From the NCBI GenBank assembly GCA_025200525.1, contig CM045762.1, positions 30,336,196 to 30,400,195 of the forward strand: DNA of 64,000 nt, written 5' to 3'. Under the pieces are notes generated by a model, which was not told the origin of the DNA, ran no database searches, and saw only the letters and a program-made list of their open reading frames with translations. The position numbers and the translations under genes are program-made. This document shows, in pieces, positions 23,474 to 34,936 of the stretch (its first letter is position 1; every line of letters starts with the position of its first letter). The stretch is from Camellia lanceoleosa. Its lineage: Eukaryota; Streptophyta; Magnoliopsida; Ericales; Theaceae.

Positions 23474-25256
23474 TCAAAAGACAATCATTCAATTAGTTTT
23501 TGAAGAATAATTGAAGAGAGAAAAATAAAATTTTCTCTAATAATAAATATCTACTTTTTGACAATTTTCACTTTGTTCACATCATGTATGAAGTTATAAT
23601 AATAAATGCACATTGCTTTGATAGTAGGTAGGGACAATTTGGTTAATATTGAAGCTAATGAATGTCAAAACTATAATTTAGCTTAAGTTATAAGGAACAA
23701 TTTAAACAAGTCTTCGTTATGATATGATGATGCCTTTTGATTTTTTCTTTTGTTTCAAATAAATATGTTGTTTTGTGTCCCACGATTGAGATAAGGTACA
23801 AAGTGACAAATTTCATGATGGAGGGGGTTTGAAAGGTTAAAAAGCCTAACCAAACATAACGGCTCAAATGCCAAAAGACCCTCCACTTTTTCCTCTCTAA
23901 TTTTGTGCTTAATTGTCAAACCTTCTTCACGAGAATTGTCGGTGTTTTTTGTGTCTTGAAATTTAGGACTAGTGTGAAAAGTGATTTTTTTTTTTTAGTA
24001 ATTTTTTTATTAAAATATTTAAAAATGATTTTCTTAATTTTTTACAAGTACACATAATAAAGAAAAGGATTTTTTTTTTTTTGACTTTTTTATATAACCT
24101 TTTAGTTTTTTGAATAAAAACTTGCCAAACATGAGGGTGGGTTTAGGGTCGGATTTTTTTAGTGTTTTTAAGAAATAAAAAAAATTTAAAATTTAAGTTA
24201 AATTTTTTTTTATCTTTTGTGAGTGAAAAAAAATTAATATGACATTTAATTTTTTTATTTGATGACAAATAACTTATTGACTTCTATTTTTTTATAATGA
24301 AAACTCACTTTTTAGCATTACCTCCATTTAGTCACTCCTTTCAATATAACTTGGTGGTTATTATCATTAGTATATTTAGGTTGTATTTAAATTTAAATTT
24401 TATTATAAATAAATAAATAAGAGAAGAAGAAAAAAAAGTGAATGGGTAATTTGAAAATGGAAAAGAAAAAGTCTAAGGCTTGTTGGGGGTCTAATATGGA
24501 TCTTATTTTGTACATCATTTAAGATTACTATTTGTACATCATTTATGGAAAAAATCAATTGATTTGATAATTATAATCATATCATTTTATCATACTTTTC
24601 CTTTAAAAAAATAAATAACAACTATGATTTTGAAACTAGACTTTGAAGACAACTGGTAAAATCATGAGGCTATAATTTTTTAAATTAACTTGATTTTTTG
24701 TATAAATAATTTACACGTGGTGATCTAAAATATAAACTGATCAAACCATCAAAGTGAGACTCGTGGTAACCCTTATAGGATTCTAGGACGTGCAACGGAT
24801 TTAAACAATATGGTCCAATTGGAAACAAGCCATACTCTAAGAAAAAAGAAAAGGAATTAGTGTGACAGAAAATTATTCAAACCTCATATGTTTAAAACTT
24901 TAAGAAACTACAAGTCAGTAAGAAATGGGAGATAAAACTGCAACATTGTAAGAAACTTGTGTGATGTAAGTTCTAGTTTATTTTTTAACACCCTAAAAAC
25001 TCTCACCTCGGTTATAATTAAAGAATAATTTTGGTGTTATATGTTGAATTGTAGTTCCCTTCAAATTTACCATGGTTAAAAGATGAAGAATGAGCAATAA
25101 TAACTTATTTATTTTTAAATTTGGCTAAAGTGGAAGATGGGATAAGTTAAAGAAGAGAGTAGGGGTGGAGTAGGGAGGAGCCACGACTACCGGTGGTGAC
25201 TATGGTGGGTGGTAGTAGCCGTTGTGGTCAACTTCTTTCATTTTTTTGGTATAAAA
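23474..25256. other. AT-rich intergenic DNA
   Basis: No supported gene. Many poly-T and poly-A runs. Confidence 0.5.
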
Positions 25257-25692
25257 TTAGTTTAGTTTGAGTTTTCTGTATTAAATTTTTTGAAAATTGA
25301 GCTTTTTGATTTTCGTTTTTTTATTTTTAGTGAGTATTTTTAAAATTTTAAATATATTTTTTTATTTTTTTAGATACACCTTACTTAGATGTATCTAAAA
25401 AGTAAAAAGTTTGTGAAAAAATATTTTAAAAAATTAATAAATACATAAAAATATAAAAAATGTACTAAATTCTTATATATATTTTTTATTTTTATTTTTG
25501 GTATTTAGTGAATTTTTAAAAGATTTTTTTTTACAATTTTTTTACTTTTTAAGTGTATTTATGTTAGGTGTGTCTACAAAGTAAAAAAATTGCTTAAAAT
25601 ATTAAAAAATTCAATAAAAACAAAAAAATACGAAAAATAAGAAAGTAAAATTTTCTGAAATGTATTTTTGAAAAAATAGAACCAAACAAGCT
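25257..25692. mobile_element. Foldback MITE, family F, copy 2
   Basis: Same palindromic architecture as 6819-7245. Its left arm starts AGTTTAGTTTGAGTTTTCTG and its right arm ends ACCAAACAAGC. The internal hairpins (TTTTTTAGATACACC..GTATCTAAAAAGT and ACTTTTTAAG..ACAAAGT) appear in reverse order, so this copy lies in the opposite orientation. Confidence 0.7.
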
Positions 25693-25940
25693 GAAGCATT
25701 CTTATTTATAATGGTAAAAAAATGGTTTCTTTTGTTTTTATTTCTCTATTCTCTTCTCTTTTTATGTTCTTCTCGAAGAAAATTAGTTAATGAACTAATA
25801 ATATTATGATAATCTGCTATGCCGTCAACGGCAACTATCGACGGAATAATGACTTAATTTCAAAGAATAAAGGAGGTGTAATTATGATTTCAAAAATATG
25901 AAGAGGATTTAAATGTAATTTATCTAATAACATATTAAGT

Positions 25941-26105
25941 GGTGTTTGGGAAGTTGGTAAAAAGCCGATTTTTTTACTTTCTGACTTTTTTGGTGGCTTT
26001 TTTGACAAAAAACTGGTTATTTTGGATAAAAAAATTAATTTTTTTGACTAAAAAAACTAAAAAGCCAAAAAATTGACTTTTTTAATGTGTTCCCAAAAGA
26101 GCCAC
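25941..26105. mobile_element. Short MITE related to family C
   Basis: The left end GTGGTGTTTGGGAAGTTGG and the right end GTTCCCAAAAGAGCCAC are inverted. The interior is a run of AAAAAGCC / GACTTTTTT motifs. Confidence 0.6.
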
Positions 26106-27237
26106 GGCCTTTTTCCTCAGTAACTAGAAGAAGGGTTACATCCAATTTGTACCTAAAAAATTACTTAAAATATACCTCACAACATTTTTTAAAGAAAAAT
26201 TGTAATTATTGTCTTCTTCATTGCTTGCTTGTACTTTACAGTTGGCATCATTTTGGTTTTTATATTTGTATGATGTACATATTAACAATGTAAGCTTAGA
26301 TCTAAGGAAACCAATCACATGAATCACATGATCCCCTTTTGTTCACAGTCTTATATCAAGCCCAATATAAATTATACACTGTCCCTCATGTTCCCTTTGT
26401 TTCCCAACCTCTCAAATCTTAACCCTAAATTGCCAGCCATTGTCCCCTTTTGCTTCCTCCCTCAAATCCTAATCCTCTACAACTTACCACCACCATCTCT
26501 GGTTACAAGAGAGAGAGAGAGAGAGTCACAATACAAGGTAAACAAGGTAGAAATGCGAGGTGATAGGCAGCGTCTAGAGGGAAAAGAATGGGTAATTAAA
26601 TATCTAAAAATTTAAGAGTTTTACAAACAAAATTTTAAAATTTCACGTATTTTTCACTTTAGATTCCCGTATTTCAATTTTGACAAATTAAACTTTGAAA
26701 TTCTATTCATATTTCATTATGCTCTCTCTGTCCATCTCCGTCTGTATAAGATAACAGAGGGAGTTTAAAGTAAAAAATATGTGAAGCTTTGAAATTTTTT
26801 GTTTAATGAACCATTTTTTAAAAATTACAATCACTAAAAATAAAAAAGGATTAATTTCAAAATAACTCTAAGGTTTCACATGCTTTTCACTTTAAACTTC
26901 AGTGCTTTTCACTTTAAACTCCTTTCGTTGCCTTATACAAACGGAGATCGATGGAAGGAATACATTGAAATACAGATGAAATTCTAGAATTTAATTTGTC
27001 AAAATTAAAATACTGAGATTTAAAGTAAAAGACACGTGAAACCTTGAATTTTTTTTTATAATTTACCCAAAATTTAATTTATAAAAAAATACTAATATAA
27101 TATTTGAAATTAAATTCTTCAATTCGTCACTCCTAAACTAAAGAGAAGTGAAACTCCATACGCAAGTGTGCACAAGACGTAAGCGGTCTAGAGTATGTGA
27201 TGTGTACTGCTCTCACATTTATATATAATGGTCGATT
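26106..27237. other. Intergenic DNA, no supported gene
   Basis: Includes a short (GA)n run at about 26509-26525. An open frame over 26319-26615 passes through it and lacks any domain, so it was not annotated. At 26870-27060 there are inverted segments with CTTTTCACTTTAAACTYC and TTTAAAGTAAAAGACACGTG, possibly a decayed MITE. Confidence 0.45.
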
Positions 27238-27725
27238 ATTAATAGGTCCTAATAGTTAGATTTAATCTTCATTAAGTCTTTTTCAAAACAAATCTTAATA
27301 CAATCGTCGCTAAAAATAATTTTTTGTGACTATTTTTTACAAATATCGCTAAAATTTAACAATTAGTGACTATTTTTGTCACGAATTTTATAAATTGTCA
27401 CTAAAACTTACGATTGGTGACTTTTTCTGTGATGAATTTTTTAAACTGTCGCTAAAAGTTAAAAACTAGTGACTTTTTTTTAAACTGTCGCTAAAACTTG
27501 TAATTAGTGACATTTTTTTATGATAAAATTTTTAAACTGTTGCTAAAAGTTAAAAACTAGTGACTTTTTTTTTAAACTGTCGCTAAAACTTGTAATTAGT
27601 GACTTTTTTTGTGACAAAATTTTCAAACTGTCGCTAAAAATTAAAAATTAGTCACGTTTTTTAATAATATATGATAAAAAATATCATTAATTATCATAGG
27701 ACCTATTAGACAGGATCTATACATA
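27238..27725. repeat. GTCGCTAAAA tandem-repeat element, copy 2
   Basis: About seven degenerate units of roughly 50 bp built from AAACTGTCGCTAAAA, TTAAAAACTAGTGAC and TTTTTTTGTGAC. The unit contains GTCGCTAAAA and TTAGTGAC, which are partly complementary. The flanks (GGTCCTAATAGTTAGATTTA left, ATAGGACCTATTAGACAGGA right) are inverted, which suggests that the array is the core of a transposon of about 480 bp. Confidence 0.65.
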
Positions 27726-27835
27726 AGTCTCCTTACATATAATTATATCTAGACAATATCACAATTACAAATATCCTTTTTCTTTGATAGTTCTAACTTC
27801 TATAAAGCATCAGTTTATAGTTTTTTTTTATCAAC

Positions 27836-27867
27836 CACCCCCCCCCCCCTAAAAAAAAAAAAAAAAC
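27836..27867. repeat. Poly-C / poly-A junction
   Basis: A run of C interrupted once near its start is followed by CT and a run of A. It is unusual in DNA this AT-rich and prone to sequencing error. Confidence 0.8.
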
Positions 27868-28773
27868 CATGACTAGTAGGTTAAGAAATTCATTTATACT
27901 CCATCTATCTTCTCTTGAATAAGCAAAATTCTCAAGATATGCTAATATTCATATTTTATGTCTGTTCCAACAAATTTACCAAAGAGTTAAAAGAATCATC
28001 ACTTCCAGATGTCATAATTCTATTTGATTCTTTAATATACATAATGGTATCCCATGTCCAATAAGGACACATAACCACTATTTGATAAAATAAGATTGTC
28101 CACTGCATGTGTAATTTGGCATAGTCTAACAGTACATAATTTACAAATCTTTGGATAATCTTCCTCTGTTTTTCTTTTTTAAATAATCATTAGTTTACAT
28201 AAATCAAAGCCTACTAGTTCTCCCATCTTTTTCCCTCATACCAACCATATATAGAATGGAATCATTAGAAAGCATGAGAGGAAGTCTAAGGAGAAAAGAA
28301 AGGCATTAGAGGACCATCAAAAGGGAATAAAACAATTAATATTTTCTTTCTTTTAGCTTATATCTTAAAATAAAAGAATTAAAATGTTGTATTTGGATTC
28401 AGGATTTAAAAGAATTAATTTATATTTTATTTATTTTTTTCTTTTCTTTCAAAACTCCTAACTCAAATCATAGATCTAAACATAGTTTAAGGGAATAAAT
28501 TTTAGAGTAAGTCGTAAGTTCAAATGTCTTAAATTAAAATTTATTTATTTCTTCTAAATTCAATTGATACCTATAATTTACAAATAATTATAAGTATTTG
28601 TGATTTACTATGTAGATTGAACTCGAATGATCCTATCTTGGTTGCTTATCATGAATAAATAAATAAAAATAAAAGATAAAAAATATATATATATACTCTT
28701 ATAGAAAGAAGGATATATAATAATTAGGATTGGAGGTGATGGGGCTTTCCAACAAATAGGGAAATGCGTGAGA

Positions 28774-28881
28774 CCTCGAATGGCGCGAAAATATTCTCTT
28801 ACCGGTAAGAGAATAAAAAAACACTCTAAAACGACGTCGTTTTGAGATTTCGAGCCATTCGCGCCTCTTGATTTTCGAGGT
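28774..28881. mobile_element. Short GC-rich palindromic element (about 108 bp)
   Basis: The outer arms CCTCGAATGGCGCG and CGAGCCATTCGCGCC are inverted. Inside are a perfect 24-bp palindrome centred on ACCGGT (28792-28815) and a perfect 16-bp palindrome AAAACGACGTCGTTTT (28828-28843). It is probably a MITE. It is strikingly GC-rich compared with the flanks. Confidence 0.6.
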
Positions 28882-30941
28882 ACCTATCAGTGCTGATGTA
28901 CAATATAACTTTATGATTACATTTTCTAGGGAAGGTTCACTGTACTAAGTCCAAAGATTCATCCCCATTGGGCATTGTAAGACATTTTTATATGTTCATT
29001 ATTTTATTATCATAAGCTTCATTGCTTTCCTCCTCTTAATTTTAATAATTGTATTAATACATGGTCCACAAGCTAGAGGCATCTCATGTTCATTATATCA
29101 TTTTAAAATATCAAGTTTATACCGTTGGGTCATTTTTGCAAAGATAACTCCATTATATTTAAGAATAAAAAAATTAATTAGAGAAATTGTTTGTATCCTA
29201 TTTAACACTGGACTGTACCCATGCAGTGTGAGCCAGTGGACTCACTAAGGATCCCATTCTAATAATTTGATTCATTTATTTTATAAATTATTTTGTGTTG
29301 GTTATTTATAAATATATAAAAAAAAAATATAGGTTGTTATTGTAGAAAAAATAATATGCACCACACACACACACACAAAAAAAAAAGGATTAGGATATAT
29401 TTTTTACGTTTAAACCTAATCCATATGCCATTTGGATGAATCACAAACTCAAACTAGTTCAATAGTAAGACAAAACTATTAGAGAACTCCCATATAATTA
29501 CTCACACTATTTACATTGCATAAGTATGATTCGTTATCTAATGGTAGAGAGTTAGAGAGCGAAAATGGAGAGAGTTTTTCGTCTCACAAAATACATAATA
29601 TATATTTGTAATATAGATATAAGAGATGTAACCATCCATAGCTCTATCTCCTCATAAAATAAAATAAAATAAATGAATTATTCACACTTATTTCCAAGAT
29701 AAGGTGATTTAAAATTTAAACTAGCAGAATCGGTAAATGTATCTTAAATCATGCCATTGTGAGCATCTAAACCCGAGTCTGAAATCCGATCTGATTACAT
29801 ATATATATATATGATAATCATACTTACATAATTTCATTAGATTTATTATTTATTTTTCCAAGACAATTATTAAATCAACCTTTTTTTTTTTATGACTAAT
29901 CAATTGATAGACCTAACTTCTAAAATAAATTATTAAAATGGGACCCTAATGAGCCTACTGACTCAGAATGCAAGCACAATGGTTAAATTATAGAATTAAT
30001 AGGAAAAGAGAAATAAGAGCTGTGGTAGCATAGGAGGTAACCTGTCCCATCATTTTAACAGGATAGGTCATTTAGGAACTTAAAATTCTTTATGCTTTTG
30101 GAAATTAGATGCTCTTACTTGCTTTCACATAATTTTAACACAAAATTGTCAACTTTATCTAACATAATTTCAACTTTATTGGAGCCAGGTAAAGAATTTG
30201 CTAAGAAGCTGTTGAAGACTATGACCCTAGAATAAGAGAACACATTATTTATTGATTGACGAATTATGATAATAGTAATAAAAAAGAAACGAAAAGTTGA
30301 TTGATGATAAATTAGCATTCGTTTATGATCTATTGATTGACGAATTATGATGCTCTTCATTACATATTTGTGAAATTAACATGGAACAGAGAGGATTAAA
30401 ATAATATGGACTAATAAATACCCAAGAGCCCAATGCCACAATTTTAAAAACTAATGTTAAAAAAAAATAATAAATAAAATACACACAAAATCATTAAAGA
30501 AGATCAATCATCCAATGCTTAACATGGGATTTAAACTCACAACGTCCACTACAAAAATTGGAGAGGCACAAGACTATGGATCGTGAGTACACGATCTAAC
30601 ATCTATATTTATCTTAGTGAAATTTAGCCCCCATCTACCCTATATTCATCTTAATTCAACGTGGGTTCCATCTAAAATGAATAGTTTTGATGAGTCTTTA
30701 AATTTATATATATAAAGTTATTTAAAAAAAACCAATTTTTAGAAGATAACAAAAGAATTTGTTATATTATTTTTGAAAACTATTTCAAATAAATATAAAA
30801 ATAATTAAGTAATGTGCTAGTGAGGTGAGATCATAAGTTAAATTAATAAAATAATAATTTAAGTATACTAATTTATTAACGTTTTATTGTGTAACAAATA
30901 AATAAATAAATAAAAGAACTCTCAAACACTAAAGAAAACGT
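28882..30941. other. AT-rich intergenic DNA
   Basis: No supported gene. A duplicated phrase ATTGATTGACGAATTATGAT occurs at about 30249 and 30331, a local duplication of about 80 bp spacing. Confidence 0.5.
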
Positions 30942-31031
30942 TTAACACAAGAGAAAATCGGTCTAAGGTCCCTATCTAACTTTTAGTAATAGATTAGGTC
31001 CACAATATGTTCTTTTGTAGTCTAAGGTCCC

Positions 31032-31325
31032 TCACCTCATTCCCTCTCCATCCACGTTGTCCTGAGCTTGAATCGGTGGCGTGATCGGAAACGCAATCAT
31101 CATCACTCTGTTTCTGAAATACTGTAACAGCTCTGCGATTTGAGCTTCTTCCTCAACACCTTCTCCTCCAACTCCTCCGTTCCACCACACACTCCGCGCG
31201 CCCGATCTCATGCGGCTACCGCTCATCCACCCACACCCTCCGCTCTTGCGCCCGATCTGGCCCGGCACCGCAAATCCTTCCATTTTCTCACACCTGGGTG
31301 TTGAGCTCGAAAAGAATCTGTCCAT
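31032..31325 (-). pseudogene. GC-rich captured segment of unknown origin
   Basis: A 97-codon frame is open on the minus strand, but the plus strand is also free of strong bias, so strand and coding status are uncertain. GC content is clearly above the surroundings, which fits a captured exon or 5' untranslated region. The residues (Gly-, Arg- and Glu-rich) match nothing I recognise. Confidence 0.3.
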
Positions 31326-31352
31326 ATCCTAGAGCAACACACAATCCAGAGT

Positions 31353-31706
31353 GAGTCTCATAACCCAAAGTTACAAAATATGAATAATCAAGAGGCAATG
31401 ACAATGAACCCAATTAACAGTGGAAAACAAGTTCCATTTGTCATGCTGCTTCCGGTCTTACAACCCGAACTTGATAAAGACAGAGCCATGCAACTTCATA
31501 CTCTTTATTATAAATTAAAGGTGAGTCTATGACATGCATTTCGTTTTATGAATGTCTTGCATGGGATGATTTCTTTTGTATTACATCTCATCCTAATGGG
31601 TAAAATATTTTGCTATTTTGAAAAATGAAATATCCAAAGATGGATTTGTCGAGCTATTGTAGGGGACGGATGCTCAAGATAGCGATGTATAAATTGCAAG
31701 CCGGTA
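31353..31706 (+). pseudogene. TAF4: TAF4 (TFIID subunit) fragment, RST domain, broken
   Basis: Exon one (31353-31520) encodes a segment containing [20 protein letters not shown] and [13 protein letters not shown], and ends at a good donor (AAG|GTGAGT). This matches the RST domain of plant TAF4, which contacts transcription factors within TFIID. Exon two resumes at about 31621 with KNEISKDGFV, then loses about 12 nt, keeps IVGD, shifts frame, and ends with MLKIAMYKLQ near 31706. The original acceptor CAG is destroyed, reading CTATTTTG. No start codon with family context and no downstream histone-fold domain are present. It cannot make TAF4. It lies inside the Pack-MULE at 30951-32731 and was presumably captured from the host gene. 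Confidence 0.85.
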
Positions 31707-31819
31707 AATATTAGAACAAAACATCGAAACATCAAGTAGTTGTTTGTCCAATTGGTTACGTTACGTTACATTTTATTTTTCTAGTAGTTTATTTATATAT
31801 ATATATATATATAAATTGG

Positions 31820-31985
31820 TCAAAACACAAAGAATCCAGAGAAAATTCAAAATTTCTCTAGAGAGAAATTCCAAAGTCCAGAGAAATTTGGTTAAAACAC
31901 AGAGAATCCAGAATTTCTCTGGAGAGAAATTCTGAAATCTAGAGAAATTAGAATTTCTCAGGCGAGAAATTTCTCTGGTAATAGA
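31820..31985. repeat. Palindromic AAATTTCTCTGG array, left cluster
   Basis: Repeated CCAGAGAAATT and AATTTCTCTGG / GAGAGAAATT motifs alternate in orientation, so the transcript could fold on itself in many ways. It lies inside the Pack-MULE, mirrored by the cluster at 32440-32612. Confidence 0.7.
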
Positions 31986-32439
31986 AATTTCTCAAACTGA
32001 GTACCTACCCTAACACAGGTGATTACTAGAATTCCCTCAATCACACACAGTTGAAGTGTTAATTCAGTGCAGAGAACAATATGGTAATAGAAAGGCTGCT
32101 GTGTGTTATGGTCATAGTGAGTATCTGTGTTGTTCTTGGTTGTGGCCAGTATAGGCATATCGAAAAATGCACTGTGTTTGTAGCTAATAGCAAGCATATT
32201 TACATGATTCATGTGTGACCTCCTGAACTTCATGAGTGACCTCATGGTCACTGGTCAATGAATGGTCACTTTGCTTTAGAGCAATTCTAATGTTTCATTG
32301 TGGCTGTGGCTCTATTGTCTAAGAAAATGAGGAAGGTAGTCTTTAGGAAAGATATTATATTTATGTAGTGAGTTGGAAACATAGCTATCAAAACACTTTG
32401 AAGTCAGCAAAAAAAATTTCTGGATTTTAGACAGAATTG

Positions 32440-32612
32440 AATTTCTCTGGTTTGGACCAGAGAATTTCTCTGAATTAATTTTTTTTCCAGAGAAATTTGG
32501 TCTGAAATTTCTCTAGACCAATTTTCTCTGGACTGAAATTTCTCTACACTAATTTTCTCTGGACTGAAATTTCTCTGGACTAATTTTCTCTGGACTGAAA
32601 TTTCTCTGGATC
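32440..32612. repeat. 31-bp tandem array of TTTCTCTGG units, right cluster
   Basis: GGACTGAAATTTCTCT recurs at 32530, 32561 and 32592, an exact 31-bp period, with more degenerate units upstream. The unit pairs with the left cluster at 31820-31985 and may belong to the element's long terminal inverted repeats. Confidence 0.8.
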
Positions 32613-32740
32613 AAGGTGGAGGGACCTTAGACATTATGAAAATATTGTTGATGGACCTTAGACATCAAAAAAATATTTGATGTCCTTTATGCTATAAAAT
32701 CATAACATCAAGGACCTTAAAAAAAAACCCCTTAACACAA

Positions 32741-34931
32741 TTACGGAATGTTTTGAGAAGATAGTTAAAAATTATTTTTAATTATTTTTATATTTTTTTG
32801 TAAAAGAGTAAAATAAATTAAAAATTAATAAATAACTTTTAATCCACTTTCTAAAAAAGGCCTAAGAAAGCCCTAAACCCTTCCCTACCAATGCTTCAAC
32901 TTTTTCACAAATCAAACATTACACATAAGTTAGAAAAAGATATGGGTGTCGTTTAAGTGAAGTCTTGGACTTGAAATAATTAATATTTTAAGTCGTGGAA
33001 AATCATTTAGACACTTTGAGCTCAAAACCTTGATTGTGGCCAATGATGATCCTTATTTATCAGCCCCACAAATGCTACCCCCAATCAATGCGAGAGAGAG
33101 AGAGAGAGAAGCAAAGGTTGTGAGGTGCCATTTGATCATGACATGTGGAAAATTATTTGGGTTCATATGCCGTCTGAAATTGATATTTATTAATTGACAT
33201 AGCGGGATTCAATATATATATTTTTGGTTAAATTTTTGAGAGATGACTTGATAAATGTAAAGTAATAAATAGTATGAAATATTATTCTAAAATTACCGAA
33301 TAACTTTTTTATGACATGTGGAGTGAGACAGACTCAAAGTTTCATTCAGCATTATTCCACTTGCTACCTTGTTTTATGCATGTAATAAAAAATTGAAGTT
33401 GAACACATCAAGACTTTTTAATTATTAATGAATATTATTTTATTTTTTTATATAAATTTATACATATTAACTTTTTGAATTATAAAAATCATACAAATAT
33501 ATTTTTTTTTGAAATGATTCGAAAAAGATAAAAAGTGATATATTTTTATAAATAAAAAATTCAAAATATATAAATTTATAAATGAATAAATAAAATAATA
33601 TTTATTAATAATTAAAAGAATTTTGACATAATTAATTTAATTATCAATCAAGTACCCATGTCCTTCTAGCAAAGTTAAATTAAAGTCAAATCACCTCCAT
33701 GTCATGTTTTGGTGTCATCACTGTCATGTGATTGGTATGGCCATGTGTTCAATTATGTGGGCTGTTAAGAATGTTGAAGAGATCTAACTCTAAAATTTAT
33801 TTGACTTTTAGTGAGAGATTTATGGATGACTTAGACAAGTATAAATCTCAAACACTTCAATGCATATGAGATCCGATCATATGTAAGAATAATTTAAAAA
33901 CTGAGAAATAAGTGAAATAGACTTGAGATGGAGATTTGGTTTGAGAGATCAATCCAAACTTGCATGTTAGAATATTGATGTATAGGAACACAATTTTCAA
34001 AAATAAAAATAAAAAAAAATAATTGCACAACATTGCTTTTTGGATAAATATTTTTTGTTAAAAACAATTATAAATTTGACCTATTGATTTGATTTATAAT
34101 TAATATCATAGTCATAACCAAACATCGATAGATTCATTACCCAAAAAAAAAAAGAAACAACTATTATGAGTCATACCCAAATATCACTAAATATTGTTGT
34201 GGATTATAACTAAATACCACTAAATTCATAATCCATTTTGATTTATACCTTATAACTACATAAGAAAATAACATAACTCTATATTTTATGAATCATAATT
34301 AAAATAAAATAAAAAGTCATAACCAAATACAAAAAAATCACAACTAAATATCTCAAAATAATGTCATAATTGAATGAGAAAATTAATCATAATTAAAGAA
34401 GAAAATGACATAACTAAAGGTATAAGAGAGTGTGTATAATAGAATTTTCCTACAATCATTTCAAGTCACAAAATGATATAACCAAACATCAGTAATGACA
34501 TAATTAGGTGCACGCTACACCAAAAAAAAAAAAAAAACAGATATGTTCTGTAGAATTCTCCTTTTTATTAAGCCAACTAGTAGTAGTAAGTTCAAAAATA
34601 ATTGACTTGAGAAATTTGTTAAAAGGCCAGGCCATGAGTTTAGTAAAAAACTCGGATTAGAATCATGATTAATGTGCTTGTAGGTCTAAACCAAACTCAA
34701 ATTTAAGTTGGATTTAGAAAACAAATATAGGTGAAAATTATCCAAAATTAAACACAAAAAAAAAAAAAAAAAAAAATACTTTTGAAAGTCAAATGGCTCT
34801 GTTCACACATGGAGAAATTACATTCTACAAGCACATATCATCTGTTTTATTTCTTGACTCATCTTTTTGTTTTATCTCCATTTCACATATTGTCACGTGA
34901 CTAAAATTAATAGTTAAAAAAATAAAATATA
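32741..34931. other. AT-rich intergenic DNA
   Basis: No gene. A (GA)n run lies at 33092-33109. Positions 34110-34520 are a second degenerate copy of the GTCATAAYYAAA repeat seen at 18955-19340. Confidence 0.5.
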
Positions 34932-34936
34932 GAAAG

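Larger units (their letters stand above)
30951..32731. mobile_element. Pack-MULE carrying TAF4 exon fragments (1781 bp)
   Basis: The element is flanked by a perfect 9-bp direct repeat TTAACACAA (30942-30950 and 32732-32740), the Mutator hallmark. It begins GAGAAAATCGGTCTAAGGTC and its complementary end reads GGGGTTTTTTTTTAAGGTCC. The motif GTCTAAGGTCC is repeated inside both ends (31020, 32623 and 32652 regions), giving subterminal inverted repeats. There is no transposase. The interior holds a GC-rich segment of unknown origin (31032-31325), a TAF4 fragment (31353-31706) and two arrays of AAATTTCTCTGG palindromes. Capture of host exons by a non-autonomous MULE is the definition of a Pack-MULE. 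Confidence 0.85.

Noticed and set aside
26319..26615. A 98-codon frame with a (GA)n segment
   Set aside because: No domain, no splice context, and it crosses a microsatellite.
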